A stretch of DNA of 64,000 nucleotides from NCBI RefSeq assembly GCF_016772415.1, contig NZ_JAGSGD010000003.1, positions 62,001 to 126,000 on the forward strand. Direction: 5' to 3'. The notes beneath the pieces are model-generated. The model made no database searches. It worked only from the letters and a program-made list of their open reading frames with translations, and was not told the DNA's origin. A program made the translations under genes and the position numbers. Shown piece after piece: positions 49,152 to 57,090 of the stretch; position 1 is the stretch's first letter, and every line of letters starts with the position of its first letter. The DNA comes from Phenylobacterium glaciei (GTDB taxonomy: Bacteria > Pseudomonadota > Alphaproteobacteria > Caulobacterales > Caulobacteraceae).

Positions 49152-49215
49152 CGGAACAAAATTAGCCCCCCAACTCCTCTCTTAAGCGAAACGAATTCGC
49201 ATAAGGGAGATCGAT

Positions 49216-50331
49216 ATGCGCGTAGGCGTGCCCCGCGAGATCAAGGCGGACGAGTATCGCGTGGGACTGACCCCCACCGCCGTCCGCGAATATGTCGTCC
49301 ATGGCCATCAGGTGCTGGTGGAGACCGGCGCCGGTCAGGGCGCTGGCTATGCCGACGAGGCCTATGTCCGAGCCGGGGCCAAGATCGCCCCCGACGCCGA
49401 GGCGGTGTTCGCCGGCAGCCAGCTGATCATCAAGGTCAAGGAGCCCCAGGCGCTCGAGTGGGCGCGGCTGACGCCCGAGCACATCCTCTTCACCTACCTG
49501 CACTTGGCGCCCGATCCAGCCCAGACCGAGGGCCTGCTGGCCTCGGGCGCCGCGGCCATCGCCTATGAGACGGTGACGGACGCCAATGGCGGCCTGCCGC
49601 TGCTGGCGCCGATGTCGGAAGTGGCCGGCCGCATCGCCGTCTTCTCCGCCGGCGAGACCCTGCTGAAGCACAATGGCGGCATGGGCCTGTTGCTCTCAGG
49701 CGTGCCCGGCGTGCCGCCGGCGCGGATCTGCGTGCTGGGCGGTGGGGTGGTGGGCATGAACGCCGCGCGCATGGCCGCCGGCCTGGGGGCCGAGGTGGTG
49801 GTGGTGGAGCGTTCGATCCCCCGGATGCGGGTGCTGGACGACATGTTCCTTGGGCGAATCCTCACCCGCTATTCCACCCTGGACGCGGTGGAGGAAGAGG
49901 TTCTGAAGGCCGACGTGGTGATCGGCGCCGTGCTGACCGCCGGCGCGGCGGCCCCGACCCTGGTGCGCCGCGAGCACCTCTCACGCATGAAGCCAGGCTC
50001 GGTGCTGGTGGACGTCTCCATCGACCAGGGCGGCTGTTTCGAAACCTCCAAGCCCACGACCCACGTCCATCCCACCTACACCATCGACGGGGTGGTGCAT
50101 TACTGCGTGGCCAATATGCCCGGCGCCGCGCCGCGCACATCCTCCGAGGCCCTGGGCCACGCGACCCTGCCCTTCGGCCTGGCCCTGGCCGACAAGGGGC
50201 TCGACGCGCTGGCCGCCAACAAGCACCTGGCCAAGGGGCTGAATGTCCTGAAGGGCCAGATCACCCACCCGGCGGTGGCGCAGGCGTTGGGTAAGCCGTT
50301 CAGTGATCCGTACGGGGCGTGGGCGACCTAG
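49216..50331 (+). CDS. ald: Alanine dehydrogenase
   Basis: 371 residues, full length. MRVGVPREIKADEYRVGLTPTAV, the NAD-binding ICVLGGGVVGMNAARMAAGLGA and VHPTYTIDGVVHYCVANMPGAAPRTSS are the family signatures; K and H catalytic residues fall in EIKADE and THVHPT. It interconverts alanine and pyruvate with NADH. A strong AAGGGAG stands before the ATG, and an inverted repeat GCGAA-N5-TTCGC (49186-49200) just upstream could be an operator, for example for an Lrp/AsnC-type AldR, not encoded here. Confidence 0.96.
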   Translation: MRVGVPREIKADEYRVGLTPTAVREYVVHGHQVLVETGAGQGAGYADEAYVRAGAKIAPDAEAVFAGSQLIIKVKEPQALEWARLTPEHILFTYLHLAPDPAQTEGLLASGAAAIAYETVTDANGGLPLLAPMSEVAGRIAVFSAGETLLKHNGGMGLLLSGVPGVPPARICVLGGGVVGMNAARMAAGLGAEVVVVERSIPRMRVLDDMFLGRILTRYSTLDAVEEEVLKADVVIGAVLTAGAAAPTLVRREHLSRMKPGSVLVDVSIDQGGCFETSKPTTHVHPTYTIDGVVHYCVANMPGAAPRTSSEALGHATLPFGLALADKGLDALAANKHLAKGLNVLKGQITHPAVAQALGKPFSDPYGAWAT

Positions 50332-50464
50332 AGCATGATCGTTTCAGACGGAACCGCGTCGCGGTCCCGGCTGAAGCGTGAATCATGCTCTCGCTTAAAT
50401 CTGGAGCCTGATTCACCGCATCGGCGGAATCGCGAAGCGATTCCACCTCAACGGATCAGGCTCT
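50329..50464. repeat. Repeat B-like double palindrome, copy 3
   Basis: TAGAGCATGATC (50329-50340) is mirrored by GAATCATGCTCT (50380-50391), followed by GAGCCTGAT...ATCAGGCTC (50404-50463) around ATTC-GCGAA-type inner repeats. The plan matches repeat B though the first arm differs. Its first three bases are the ald stop codon, so the element lies flush with the gene. The remaining 100 bp before the LysR gene hold nothing recognisable. Confidence 0.65.
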
Positions 50465-50564
50465 AAGGACGAAGATCGACCACGAACCTCACCAACACAG
50501 ACCCTGAGTGTCAGCTCGGCCTCAGCCAAGCTGAGAGCCGGGGCTCCTTCGCCGCGATGTTTCG

Positions 50565-51494
50565 TCAATCTGGCGACTGCGCGGCCTTCCGGTGGGCGTA
50601 GCAGGCGTCCCAGTAGGGCTCGCCGCCGAACCGCTCCACCAGCAGTTCGGTCAGAGCCCGGACCTTGCCGGCCACGTGGCTGGCGGGGGGCGGGCGCACC
50701 ACATAGAGCCCGGCCTCCGGCATCGGATAGTCCCGCAGCACCGGCACGATCGTGCCGCGCTCCAGCGCTGGCCCGGCGATGAAGGTGGGCAGCATGGCCA
50801 GGCCCAGCCCCGCCTCCACCGCGCTCAGCAGGGCCTGGCCGTTGTCGGCCCGGAACCGGGCGTGGGGCTGGAAGGTCACCACCTTGCGGCCGTCGCGGAA
50901 CGGCCAGGCCTCATTGCCCTGGGTGATGGTGTCGTGGCCGGGCAGGTCGGCGACGGTGAGCGGCTCGCCCCGGCGGGCCAGATAGTCGGGGCTTGCCACC
51001 AGGGCCCCGTGGATGGGGGCGATCTTGCGGGCGATCAGGCTGGAATCGGTCAGGTTGCCCAGGCGCACCGCCACGTCGAACCGTTCGCCGATCAGGTCCA
51101 CGAAGCGGTCGGAATAGGCGGCGTCGACGTGCAGCTTCGGATGGCGAACCGCCAGTTCGGCCAGGACCGGGGCCAGGTGGGTCATGCCGAAGGAGAGCGG
51201 GGCGGCGATTCGCAACGAGCCGACGATCTCGTCGCCCTGCTGGGCCACGGCGTCGCGGGCGGCTTCCAGGTCGGTGAGAATCTGGTCGGCGCGGGTCTTG
51301 AACTCCTGGCCGGCCTCGGTGAGCGCCACCCCCCGCGTGGTGCGGCTAAGCAGCTGGGCGCCCAGTTCGGCCTCCAGCCGCGCTACCCGCCGGCTGACCA
51401 TGGACTTCGACAGGCCCAGCCCCTGGCCGGCCCGGCCAAACCCTCCCGCGTCGGCCACGGCCACGAAGGCGGCGATATCCTCGAGATCGAACAT
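50565..51494 (-). CDS. LysR family transcriptional regulator
   Basis: 309 residues from the ATG at 51494. The N-terminal winged helix-turn-helix (FVAVADAGGFGRAGQGLGLSKSMVSRRVARLEAELGAQLLSRTTRGVALTEAG) and the substrate-binding domain (SLRIAAPLSFGMTHLAPVLAEL) are complete, of the group near AzoR/quinone-responsive regulators. It is divergent from the azoreductase gene with 103 bp between starts, the classical layout for a LysR regulator and its target. Confidence 0.92.
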   Translation of the reverse strand: MFDLEDIAAFVAVADAGGFGRAGQGLGLSKSMVSRRVARLEAELGAQLLSRTTRGVALTEAGQEFKTRADQILTDLEAARDAVAQQGDEIVGSLRIAAPLSFGMTHLAPVLAELAVRHPKLHVDAAYSDRFVDLIGERFDVAVRLGNLTDSSLIARKIAPIHGALVASPDYLARRGEPLTVADLPGHDTITQGNEAWPFRDGRKVVTFQPHARFRADNGQALLSAVEAGLGLAMLPTFIAGPALERGTIVPVLRDYPMPEAGLYVVRPPPASHVAGKVRALTELLVERFGGEPYWDACYAHRKAAQSPD

Positions 51495-51505
51495 GTTCCT
51501 GTTTC

Positions 51506-51543
51506 CGCAACAGTCTGGGGCCCAACGACCCACTATTGTTGCG
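51506..51543. promoter_or_regulatory. Inverted repeat between lysR and azoR
   Basis: CGCAACA (51506-51512) and TGTTGCG (51537-51543) are exact complements with centres 31 bp apart, in the 103-bp divergent promoter region. Spaced half-sites of this kind suit a LysR tetramer. This is inference from position. Confidence 0.45.
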
Positions 51544-51597
51544 AGTTTGGAACCACCAGCTTGGGCGGGTCAATCATTCAGCGCCCCGGAGGGCGAC

Positions 51598-52224
51598 ATG
51601 TCCCAAGTTCTCGTTCTCAATTCCAGCCTCAGCGGCGAGGCCTCGGTCTCGCGCCTGCTGGTGGCCGAAACTGTCTCCCAGCTCGTCGCCCGCGACCCCG
51701 CCGCCAAGCTCGTCTTCCGTGACCTGGCGGAGACCGAAATTCCCCACCTGAACCCGCGCACCGTCGCCGGGGTCCGCGCCACGGCCAGCACGCCTGCCGA
51801 GACAAAGGCGCGGGCCCTGTCGGACGAGCTGATCGCCGAGCTGCGCGCCGCCGACACCATCGTCATCGGCGCGCCGATGTACAATTTCTCGATTCCTTCG
51901 ACCCTGCGCACCTGGTTCGACCACGTCCTGCGGGCCGGCGAGACCTTCAGCTACTCCGAGGCCGGCCCCAAGGGCCTGCTGGAGGGCAAGCGGGTGATCG
52001 TCGTCGAGAGCCGCGGCGGCCTCTACAGCGAAGGGCCGGCCCAGGCGCTCGATTTCCAGGAGCCCTATCTGCGCCAGTTGCTGGGCTTCATCGGCCTGAC
52101 CGACGTCACCTTCGTCCAGGCCGAGAAGATCGGCTACGGCCCCGACGCCCGGGCCGCCGCCATCGAAGGCGCCAAGGCCCGCCTGGCTGACCTCATCGCC
52201 CGCGACCTGTCCCAGGCCGCCTAA
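51598..52224 (+). CDS. azoR: FMN-dependent NADH:azo/quinone oxidoreductase
   Basis: 208 residues from the ATG at 51598 (GGAGG 6 bases upstream); long in-frame extension upstream is antisense to lysR. Flavodoxin-like fold with SSLSGEASVSRLL (FMN phosphate loop), PMYNFSIPSTLRTWFDHVLRAGETFSY and the SRGGLYSEGPA motif of AzoR. It reduces azo dyes and quinones with NADH; in vivo it handles quinone or thiol stress. Likely controlled by the divergent LysR regulator. Confidence 0.94.
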   Translation: MSQVLVLNSSLSGEASVSRLLVAETVSQLVARDPAAKLVFRDLAETEIPHLNPRTVAGVRATASTPAETKARALSDELIAELRAADTIVIGAPMYNFSIPSTLRTWFDHVLRAGETFSYSEAGPKGLLEGKRVIVVESRGGLYSEGPAQALDFQEPYLRQLLGFIGLTDVTFVQAEKIGYGPDARAAAIEGAKARLADLIARDLSQAA

Positions 52225-52316
52225 AGCGTCCGGCTTCCTCTCCCTGGAGGGGGAGCCGCCGAATTGTCCGACGGCGCGGCCCCGAGTGTGGGATAGTCGA
52301 CCAAAGGACGAACATC

Positions 52317-52454
52317 ATGAAGGTCTATCCCAGTACCCGCGCCGCCAACCAAGGCGCCCCCGCCGGCCTCAACGACCCCCGCTCGACCGGGCGCACCCCC
52401 TTCACCAAGCCGCAGGCCAAGACCGCGATGCTGCCCCACGGCCAGCGCCGCTGA
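52317..52454 (+). CDS. Small hypothetical protein (45 aa)
   Basis: ATG at 52317 with AAGGACG 8 bases upstream, stop TGA at 52452-52454. The product MKVYPSTRAANQGAPAGLND then RSTGRTPFTKPQAKTAMLPH is hydrophilic and proline-rich with no known domain. Codon third positions are GC as in neighbours. It is too short for certainty; the alternative is non-coding sequence between azoR and the ParA-like gene. Confidence 0.45.
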   Translation: MKVYPSTRAANQGAPAGLNDPRSTGRTPFTKPQAKTAMLPHGQRR

Positions 52455-52581
52455 AGCCCGCGCCGGCGCCCACAGCCTGGGCGCCGGGCTCGCGAGCGTG
52501 GTCCGACCACGAAGGTTTACATTCTTCGGCCTCGTAACCTGTTATCCCGCGTCTCAGGCGCGGGGGGCTGCGACGACGGAT

Positions 52582-53244
52582 ATGAAGACGATCGCGGTGC
52601 TGTCGCATAAGGGCGGATCGGGGAAGACCACGGTCGCCGTGAACCTGGCCATCGCCTGGCGGGCGCTGGGTGCGCGCACCGTTCTGGCCGACGCCGACCC
52701 TGTCCGCTCGGCCTCCGACAGCCTGCGCAAGCGCGCCGACCATATGTCCTTGGTGGTGGAAACCTCGGCGGCCAAGCTCGACGCACTGGCCTATGTCAGC
52801 GGCAAGGGCGGCTGCGACGTTCTGATCATCGACACCTCCGGCGGCCCCGACAACGGCATGATCGAGGCCATGAAGGTGGCCGACCTCTGTATCGCCGTCT
52901 CCCGGCCCACCTATCTGGACGTGGCCGCCACCCTGCGCACCGTCGACATCGTGCGCCGCCTGGGGCGCCAGGGGATGGTGCTGTTCAACCAGTGCCCGCC
53001 GCGCCGCAACGGCGTGGAGTCAGCGGTGGTCAGCGGAACCATGGACATCCTGCGGCGCGGCGGACTGGAGGTCTGCCCGCTGGCCCTGCAGACCCGGGCC
53101 GCCTATCAGCGGGCCATCGCCCAGGGTCAGGGCGTGACGGAGTACGAGCCCGGCGGTAAGGCTGACGCGGAGATCGGCGGCCTGCTGGCCTATGTCCAGG
53201 GCAAGACGGCGGGCGCGGCCCGGGACCGCGCCGCCAACGACTAG
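52582..53244 (+). CDS. ParA/MinD-like P-loop ATPase
   Basis: 220 residues from the ATG at 52582. The deviant Walker A is SHKGGSGKTTVAVNLA (K at KGG) and Walker A' region VLADADPVRSAS; LIIDTSGGPDNGMIEAM is Walker B. It lacks an N-terminal DNA-binding helix-turn-helix and has no ParB partner beside it, so it resembles the orphan ParA-like ATPases that position cellular cargo or plasmid-derived partition ATPases. It converges on the XRE gene (9 bp apart). Confidence 0.88.
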   Translation: MKTIAVLSHKGGSGKTTVAVNLAIAWRALGARTVLADADPVRSASDSLRKRADHMSLVVETSAAKLDALAYVSGKGGCDVLIIDTSGGPDNGMIEAMKVADLCIAVSRPTYLDVAATLRTVDIVRRLGRQGMVLFNQCPPRRNGVESAVVSGTMDILRRGGLEVCPLALQTRAAYQRAIAQGQGVTEYEPGGKADAEIGGLLAYVQGKTAGAARDRAAND

Positions 53245-53253
53245 AGCAGAGGT

Positions 53254-53652
53254 CTACTGCGCGGCGGCGAGCGTCTCGGACGGGCCGAGTTCGGCGGTCA
53301 GGGCGCGGACCACGCCGAGGAAGCTCTGTCGGCGCGAGGGGTCCATGGCCAGGTAGGCGCGGGCGATCTCCAATCCGTTCGGGAAGGCGGCCAGAGCCAG
53401 GGCGGGACCAAGGTCGGTGGAGGAGGGCGCGGCGGTGTCGGGCAGGAAGTCGGCGCCGCGGCAGGCCAGCTTCTCGGCGATGGCCACCAGCATGGGCGCC
53501 GATACCCGGTTGACCCCGCGCTCGTATTTCTGGAGCTGCTGATAGCTGATGCCGATGGCGTCGGCCAAGGCGGCCTGGCTCAGCCCCATGGTCTTGCGGC
53601 GCGAACGAATCTTCTGGCCAACATAGGTGTCGACATCGGCGGCGCGCGTCAT
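53254..53652 (-). CDS. XRE family transcriptional regulator
   Basis: 132 residues from the ATG at 53652. The helix-turn-helix (IRSRRKTMGLSQAALADAIGISYQQLQKYERGVNRVSAPMLVAIAEKL, about 12-60) is complete, of the type often seen in Caulobacterales and Rhizobiales. The C-terminal 70 residues (AYLAMDPSRRQSFLGVVRALTAEL) form a small helical domain of unknown ligand. Target genes cannot be told; no clear operator is seen in the 200 bp upstream. Confidence 0.88.
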   Translation of the reverse strand: MTRAADVDTYVGQKIRSRRKTMGLSQAALADAIGISYQQLQKYERGVNRVSAPMLVAIAEKLACRGADFLPDTAAPSSTDLGPALALAAFPNGLEIARAYLAMDPSRRQSFLGVVRALTAELGPSETLAAAQ

Positions 53653-53852
53653 GAAATGGTCCCTTGGAAGGGCGCTCGGCCGTGCGGCCCCCCCGCACGA
53701 CATCGCCGCTCAGAGTGATGACGCCGTAGGGCTGTCGCCCCCACACCCTCAAGTTGGGTATGTTTGCAGAAAAATATGAGCCGGCGCCGCGCCGATTTCC
53801 GGCCCCTCGCCCTCCAGGTCAGGCTAGGCTTGCCCGCCGGAGGACGATGACC

Positions 53853-54020
53853 ATGGCCGACCAAGACCCGCCCGCCGAGACCCCGATCCAGCGCGCCCTG
53901 CGCCTGAAGAAGGAAGCCCTCGACGCCAAGCCGAAGGATCCGCGCGGCGGCCGCTTCCAACGCGAACGCGCCGCGGCGGCCAAGTCGTCGTCCAAGTCCA
54001 AGCCCTGGATGGCGCGCTAG
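53853..54020 (+). CDS. Small conserved basic protein (55 aa)
   Basis: 55 residues from the ATG at 53853 (GGAGG about 9 bases before; an ATG at 53847 is alternative). PIQRALRLKKEALDAKPKDPRGGRFQRERAAAAKSS then KPWMAR is a charged, probably unstructured or helical peptide. Similar short proteins with the RALRLKK and KPWM ends occur in relatives by my recollection, supporting a real gene. Its TAG shares CTAG with the stop of the convergent CPBP gene. Confidence 0.65.
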   Translation: MADQDPPAETPIQRALRLKKEALDAKPKDPRGGRFQRERAAAAKSSSKSKPWMAR

Positions 54021-54808
54021 GGCCTTTCAGGGCCTGACCGAGCGCCCGCAATCCACCGCCGCCCGCCAATGGCGACCAACAGCACCGCCGCCAGCGCCGA
54101 GAGCGGGCCGGTGACGCGCGGATCATAGAACGACCCGTGGATCGGAAACATCTGCCAGGTGACGTTGACGGTCATGTGGAACAGCGTGGCGGCCAGGACG
54201 CTTCGGCCGGCGTGCGTGTAGAGCCAGACAATCATCACCCGAGTCGCCACCGTCCCGATGGACCAGCAGGCGACCCATCCGATCGACCGGTGGACCTGCG
54301 CCAGGGGCACATAGTGGTAGAGGGCCCAGACCAGGCCCAGGACCAGGCCGGCGCCCAACGGCCCGAACTGCGACACCAGGGGGTCGGTGGCGTAGCCCGA
54401 CCAGCCCAACTCCTCGCAAAGCGCTGCGACGAAGAAGAGAACGCAATAGAGCACGCCGGAGACCAGGCTGAGCTGAGGCGCCGGAATGGGCGCTCCCATC
54501 AGCCGCTGGATTCCGAAGGACGCCGCCATCACCAGCGGCATGATCATCAGGATCGGCAGCAGCCAGCCCGGCGGCCGGACACGGTCGACGCCACGCCTCA
54601 GCAGGGTGCTCACCCCGGTCCAGGCCTCGGCGCGATAGACCAGGATGATCGCCGCCAGGGCCGGGCAGACGATGGCTAGCGCCGCGATCGGCAGGCCCGG
54701 CATGAGCGGCCACTCCACCAGCGCGCCCAGCACGTAGAACGGGATGGCCAGGAGGAAGACCAGTCCGAAGAAGACCCAGGGCGACCGGGGCTTGCCCGCC
54801 TGCGCCAT
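54017..54808 (-). CDS. CPBP family intramembrane protease
   Basis: 263 residues with about eight membrane helices. ALCEELGWSGYATDPLV is motif 1 (EExxxR-like, here EELGW), GLVWALYHYVPLA holds the second conserved histidine and ATLFHMTVN the third, the metal-like catalytic set of CAAX-protease/bacteriocin-processing (type II CAAX prenyl endopeptidase) proteins. The substrate is unknown. It follows a 64-residue hypothetical gene by 2 bp, so they are co-transcribed. Confidence 0.87.
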   Translation of the reverse strand: MAQAGKPRSPWVFFGLVFLLAIPFYVLGALVEWPLMPGLPIAALAIVCPALAAIILVYRAEAWTGVSTLLRRGVDRVRPPGWLLPILMIMPLVMAASFGIQRLMGAPIPAPQLSLVSGVLYCVLFFVAALCEELGWSGYATDPLVSQFGPLGAGLVLGLVWALYHYVPLAQVHRSIGWVACWSIGTVATRVMIVWLYTHAGRSVLAATLFHMTVNVTWQMFPIHGSFYDPRVTGPLSALAAVLLVAIGGRRWIAGARSGPERP

Positions 54809-54810
54809 CT

Positions 54811-55005
54811 TCAGGCGTCGTCGCCGGCCTCGATCACGCCGCGCAGGTGTGCCAGCAGTTCCTCACGCTCGGGCTGGGTGAAGGTCTGGGCAAGCTCCTG
54901 CGTCGCCTCGGCCAGGCTGTACTTGCCATCGCTGAAGCGCAGCAGGACGCTTTCGAGATAGCGGTCGAGGAGAACGCGGTCGGGGCCATCGAGGGTGTGG
55001 GTCAT
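54811..55005 (-). CDS. Small hypothetical helical protein (64 aa)
   Basis: 64 residues, acidic and helical: DRYLESVLLRFSDGKYSLAEATQELAQTFTQPEREELLAHLRGVIEAG. ATG at 55005 without a strong ribosome site. No known domain. The 2-bp spacing to the CPBP gene suggests a two-gene transcription unit, and a role linked to it, for example as regulator or substrate, is only a guess. Confidence 0.7.
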   Translation of the reverse strand: MTHTLDGPDRVLLDRYLESVLLRFSDGKYSLAEATQELAQTFTQPEREELLAHLRGVIEAGDDA

Positions 55006-55044
55006 ACCGCAGGTTACGCCTTCCGTCGGCGCGGCGCCACGGCG

Positions 55045-55827
55045 TCAGTCGAACACCGTCCCCTCGGCGAGGAACTTGCGCAGGATATTGGTCGTGCGGA
55101 TGCGGTAGCGCACCGTCGGTCGCTCGACCCGTCCAAACGGCTGGCGGAACAGGGCCTCGGCGAAGCGGCGGTCGGCCTCCACTCCCATCCGGCCGGGTCC
55201 CGGATCGGACCAGAGCCACAGGGCATGGGCCATGTGCAGCTTGTTCACCAGCAGGCAGCTCGGGTCCACCAGGCCGCCCTGCGCCTTGAACCGCCCCCGG
55301 CCGGGCCCCACCGCGTCCCAGATATCGACCCCCAGCTCCGCGCCGGTCTCTTCGTCCAGCAGCCGCCGCAGACTGTAGGCCCAGGCCTTGCCCTGGACCG
55401 CCGCCATCAGGCTGGCCAGATGGTCGGGCTCCCAGGTGTTGTCGTCGTCGAGATAGGCCAGGTGCAGGGCGTTGGCCATGAAGCTGAGGATGGGCCGCAG
55501 CGCGCCGCCGTCCCAGGCGGGATGGACCCCGCCGTGGCGGCTTGAGGTGGAATAGGGCAGGGTCAGGACGGTGGCCGAGAGGTTGGCGGGCCGGGTCTCC
55601 AGCAGGTCGAACAGCCGACCGGCCTGGTCGCCATTGAGGTCGGCCCCGATGAGCAGCTGAACCCGGCCTTCGAAGGTCTGGTCATAGACGCTGCGCACGG
55701 CGTCGAGGAGGGCCGGGCGCAGGATCGTGGGCACGATCACCGCCACGTCGGCACGCAGCTGCGGCGCCTCACGGTCGGGGAAATGCCGTCCCAGCGACAG
55801 CGGCGGCGCGTTCGAGGCAGGCGGCAT
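55045..55827 (-). CDS. Glycosyltransferase family 2-like protein
   Basis: 260 residues. VAVIVPTILRPALLDAVRSVYDQTF is the GT-A nucleotide-binding start, GADLNGDQ the following strand, and LAYLDDDNTWEPDHLASLMAA the DxD metal motif (DDDN). No membrane helices. Donor and acceptor are unknown; it is a soluble transferase without neighbours in polysaccharide synthesis. It is the first of a minus-strand run down to 54017, about 40 bp before the 64-residue gene. Confidence 0.83.
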   Translation of the reverse strand: MPPASNAPPLSLGRHFPDREAPQLRADVAVIVPTILRPALLDAVRSVYDQTFEGRVQLLIGADLNGDQAGRLFDLLETRPANLSATVLTLPYSTSSRHGGVHPAWDGGALRPILSFMANALHLAYLDDDNTWEPDHLASLMAAVQGKAWAYSLRRLLDEETGAELGVDIWDAVGPGRGRFKAQGGLVDPSCLLVNKLHMAHALWLWSDPGPGRMGVEADRRFAEALFRQPFGRVERPTVRYRIRTTNILRKFLAEGTVFD

Positions 55828-55866
55828 GGCCCACGATAGCCGGACGCCGTCGCAGTTTCCAAGCCG

Positions 55867-56778
55867 TCAGGGGACAAGCGCCTCAAAGGCGAACAGCGTC
55901 GAGGGATCGTCGTCGGGCATGAACCAGGCCCTGACACCGGCGGCGGCGGCCTCCACGAACACCGGGTTCTGGGTCATCGGCCGCCCGGACGGCGCCCAGA
56001 GCGGAACCGGCGCCTGCCAGACCGGACGTTGGTCCTTCAGGTCGACGATCTCCAGCCCGCCCAGAGACAGACTTGCCTTGGGCGCGCGGTAATCGGCGAG
56101 GCCCGAGCACAGCATCCGCCCTTCGCTCAGGCTGTGGCAGTCCTGGTAGTCGATATAGCTGGAGGGATTGCGCACCACCTTGGGCGCGGAGGCCACGCCG
56201 TTCGCTGCCAGCTTCCAGGTGTAGAATCTCCGCCCGCCCCAGGAGACGCCCTGCAGCCGGCGGGTCCTGCGGTCATAGCTCACCGCCCCGATGTGATCGG
56301 CGACCCGCAGCACCTCCGTGGCCGTCAGGGTCGCCGGATCGACGCGGTAGACGATGGCTGTGCTGTCGGGCCGGTACTCCGCCACGCTGACCCACAGATC
56401 CTTGCCGTCGAAGTCGATCCCGCCGGGGTGATAGGCGTCCCCCTGCCCCAGGACGAGCTCCCCCAGCAGGGCCCCGTCCGCCGACATGCGGAACAGATGC
56501 CCGACGCCGGCCCCCGGGCTGCGCCCACCCGGCGCCCCGGCCAGGCGCGCGGGGTACTGCTTGATCTCCACGGCGGAGACGAAGAACTCAGGGCCGACCT
56601 TCACCATCCCCTGCGGATGGAAGGTCGCGAACCGCACCGGCACGGCGGCGGTCTGGATCCAGGCCGTAGACCGGTCGATCTGCATCAGCCGTTCGGCCAG
56701 GGAAGGGGCAGCAAGCGCGGGGGAGCCGGGCAGACCGATCAGGATCAGCAGGCCTAGCCATCTGAGAGCATGGGTCAT
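55867..56778 (-). CDS. DUF6454 family secreted protein
   Basis: 303 residues from the ATG at 56778 (GGAG about 10 bases upstream); 62 upstream codons are excluded because the signal peptide (THALRWLGLLILIGLPGSPALA) begins there. FHPQGMVKVGPEFFVSAVEI, GDAYHPGGIDFDGKDLWVSVAEYRPDS and VYRVDPATL are the repeated strands of a beta-propeller-like domain that I recognise as DUF6454. Periplasmic; function unknown. Confidence 0.78.
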   Translation of the reverse strand: MTHALRWLGLLILIGLPGSPALAAPSLAERLMQIDRSTAWIQTAAVPVRFATFHPQGMVKVGPEFFVSAVEIKQYPARLAGAPGGRSPGAGVGHLFRMSADGALLGELVLGQGDAYHPGGIDFDGKDLWVSVAEYRPDSTAIVYRVDPATLTATEVLRVADHIGAVSYDRRTRRLQGVSWGGRRFYTWKLAANGVASAPKVVRNPSSYIDYQDCHSLSEGRMLCSGLADYRAPKASLSLGGLEIVDLKDQRPVWQAPVPLWAPSGRPMTQNPVFVEAAAAGVRAWFMPDDDPSTLFAFEALVP

Positions 56779-57090
56779 CCGAGCAACTCCGGGTGGGCCG
56801 CCACAACGCACGACCTCCGACCCTGCCCGCAACCGGAAAGTGGCGCTGATCCCGACATCCCGCGTGTCATCTTCGCCACGCCTCGATCCGGGATTCGGCC
56901 AAGTCCACGAATTGAGTAACAGTGCGATTTCCTCGGCCGCCGATATCCCTAACTTCGCGCTCACGACGACGGTTGGCCGCGCACAGCGGCCGCCAAACAG
57001 CGTCGGCTAAGCACAGAAAACTCGCCAGGGCGTGACCCGCGGCCGTTCGCGGCCGCATGCCACCGCATGCCTGGCCACGGGGGATGAGAC
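56779..57090. other. Divergent promoter region, no gene
   Basis: 312 bp between the starts of the DUF6454 gene and the outer-membrane barrel gene. I see no conserved reading frame, no RNA structure beyond short GC hairpins (for example GCGGCCGTTCGCGGCCGC near 57040-57057) and no clear -35/-10 pair. It must hold both promoters. Confidence 0.5.

Noticed and set aside
49186..49200. GCGAA-N5-TTCGC before ald as a defined operator
   Set aside because: Short palindrome with no identified regulator nearby; mentioned only in the ald entry.
56784..56964. N-terminal extension of the DUF6454 protein to 365 residues
   Set aside because: It would place a signal peptide in the middle; the ATG at 56778 has a ribosome site and starts the signal.
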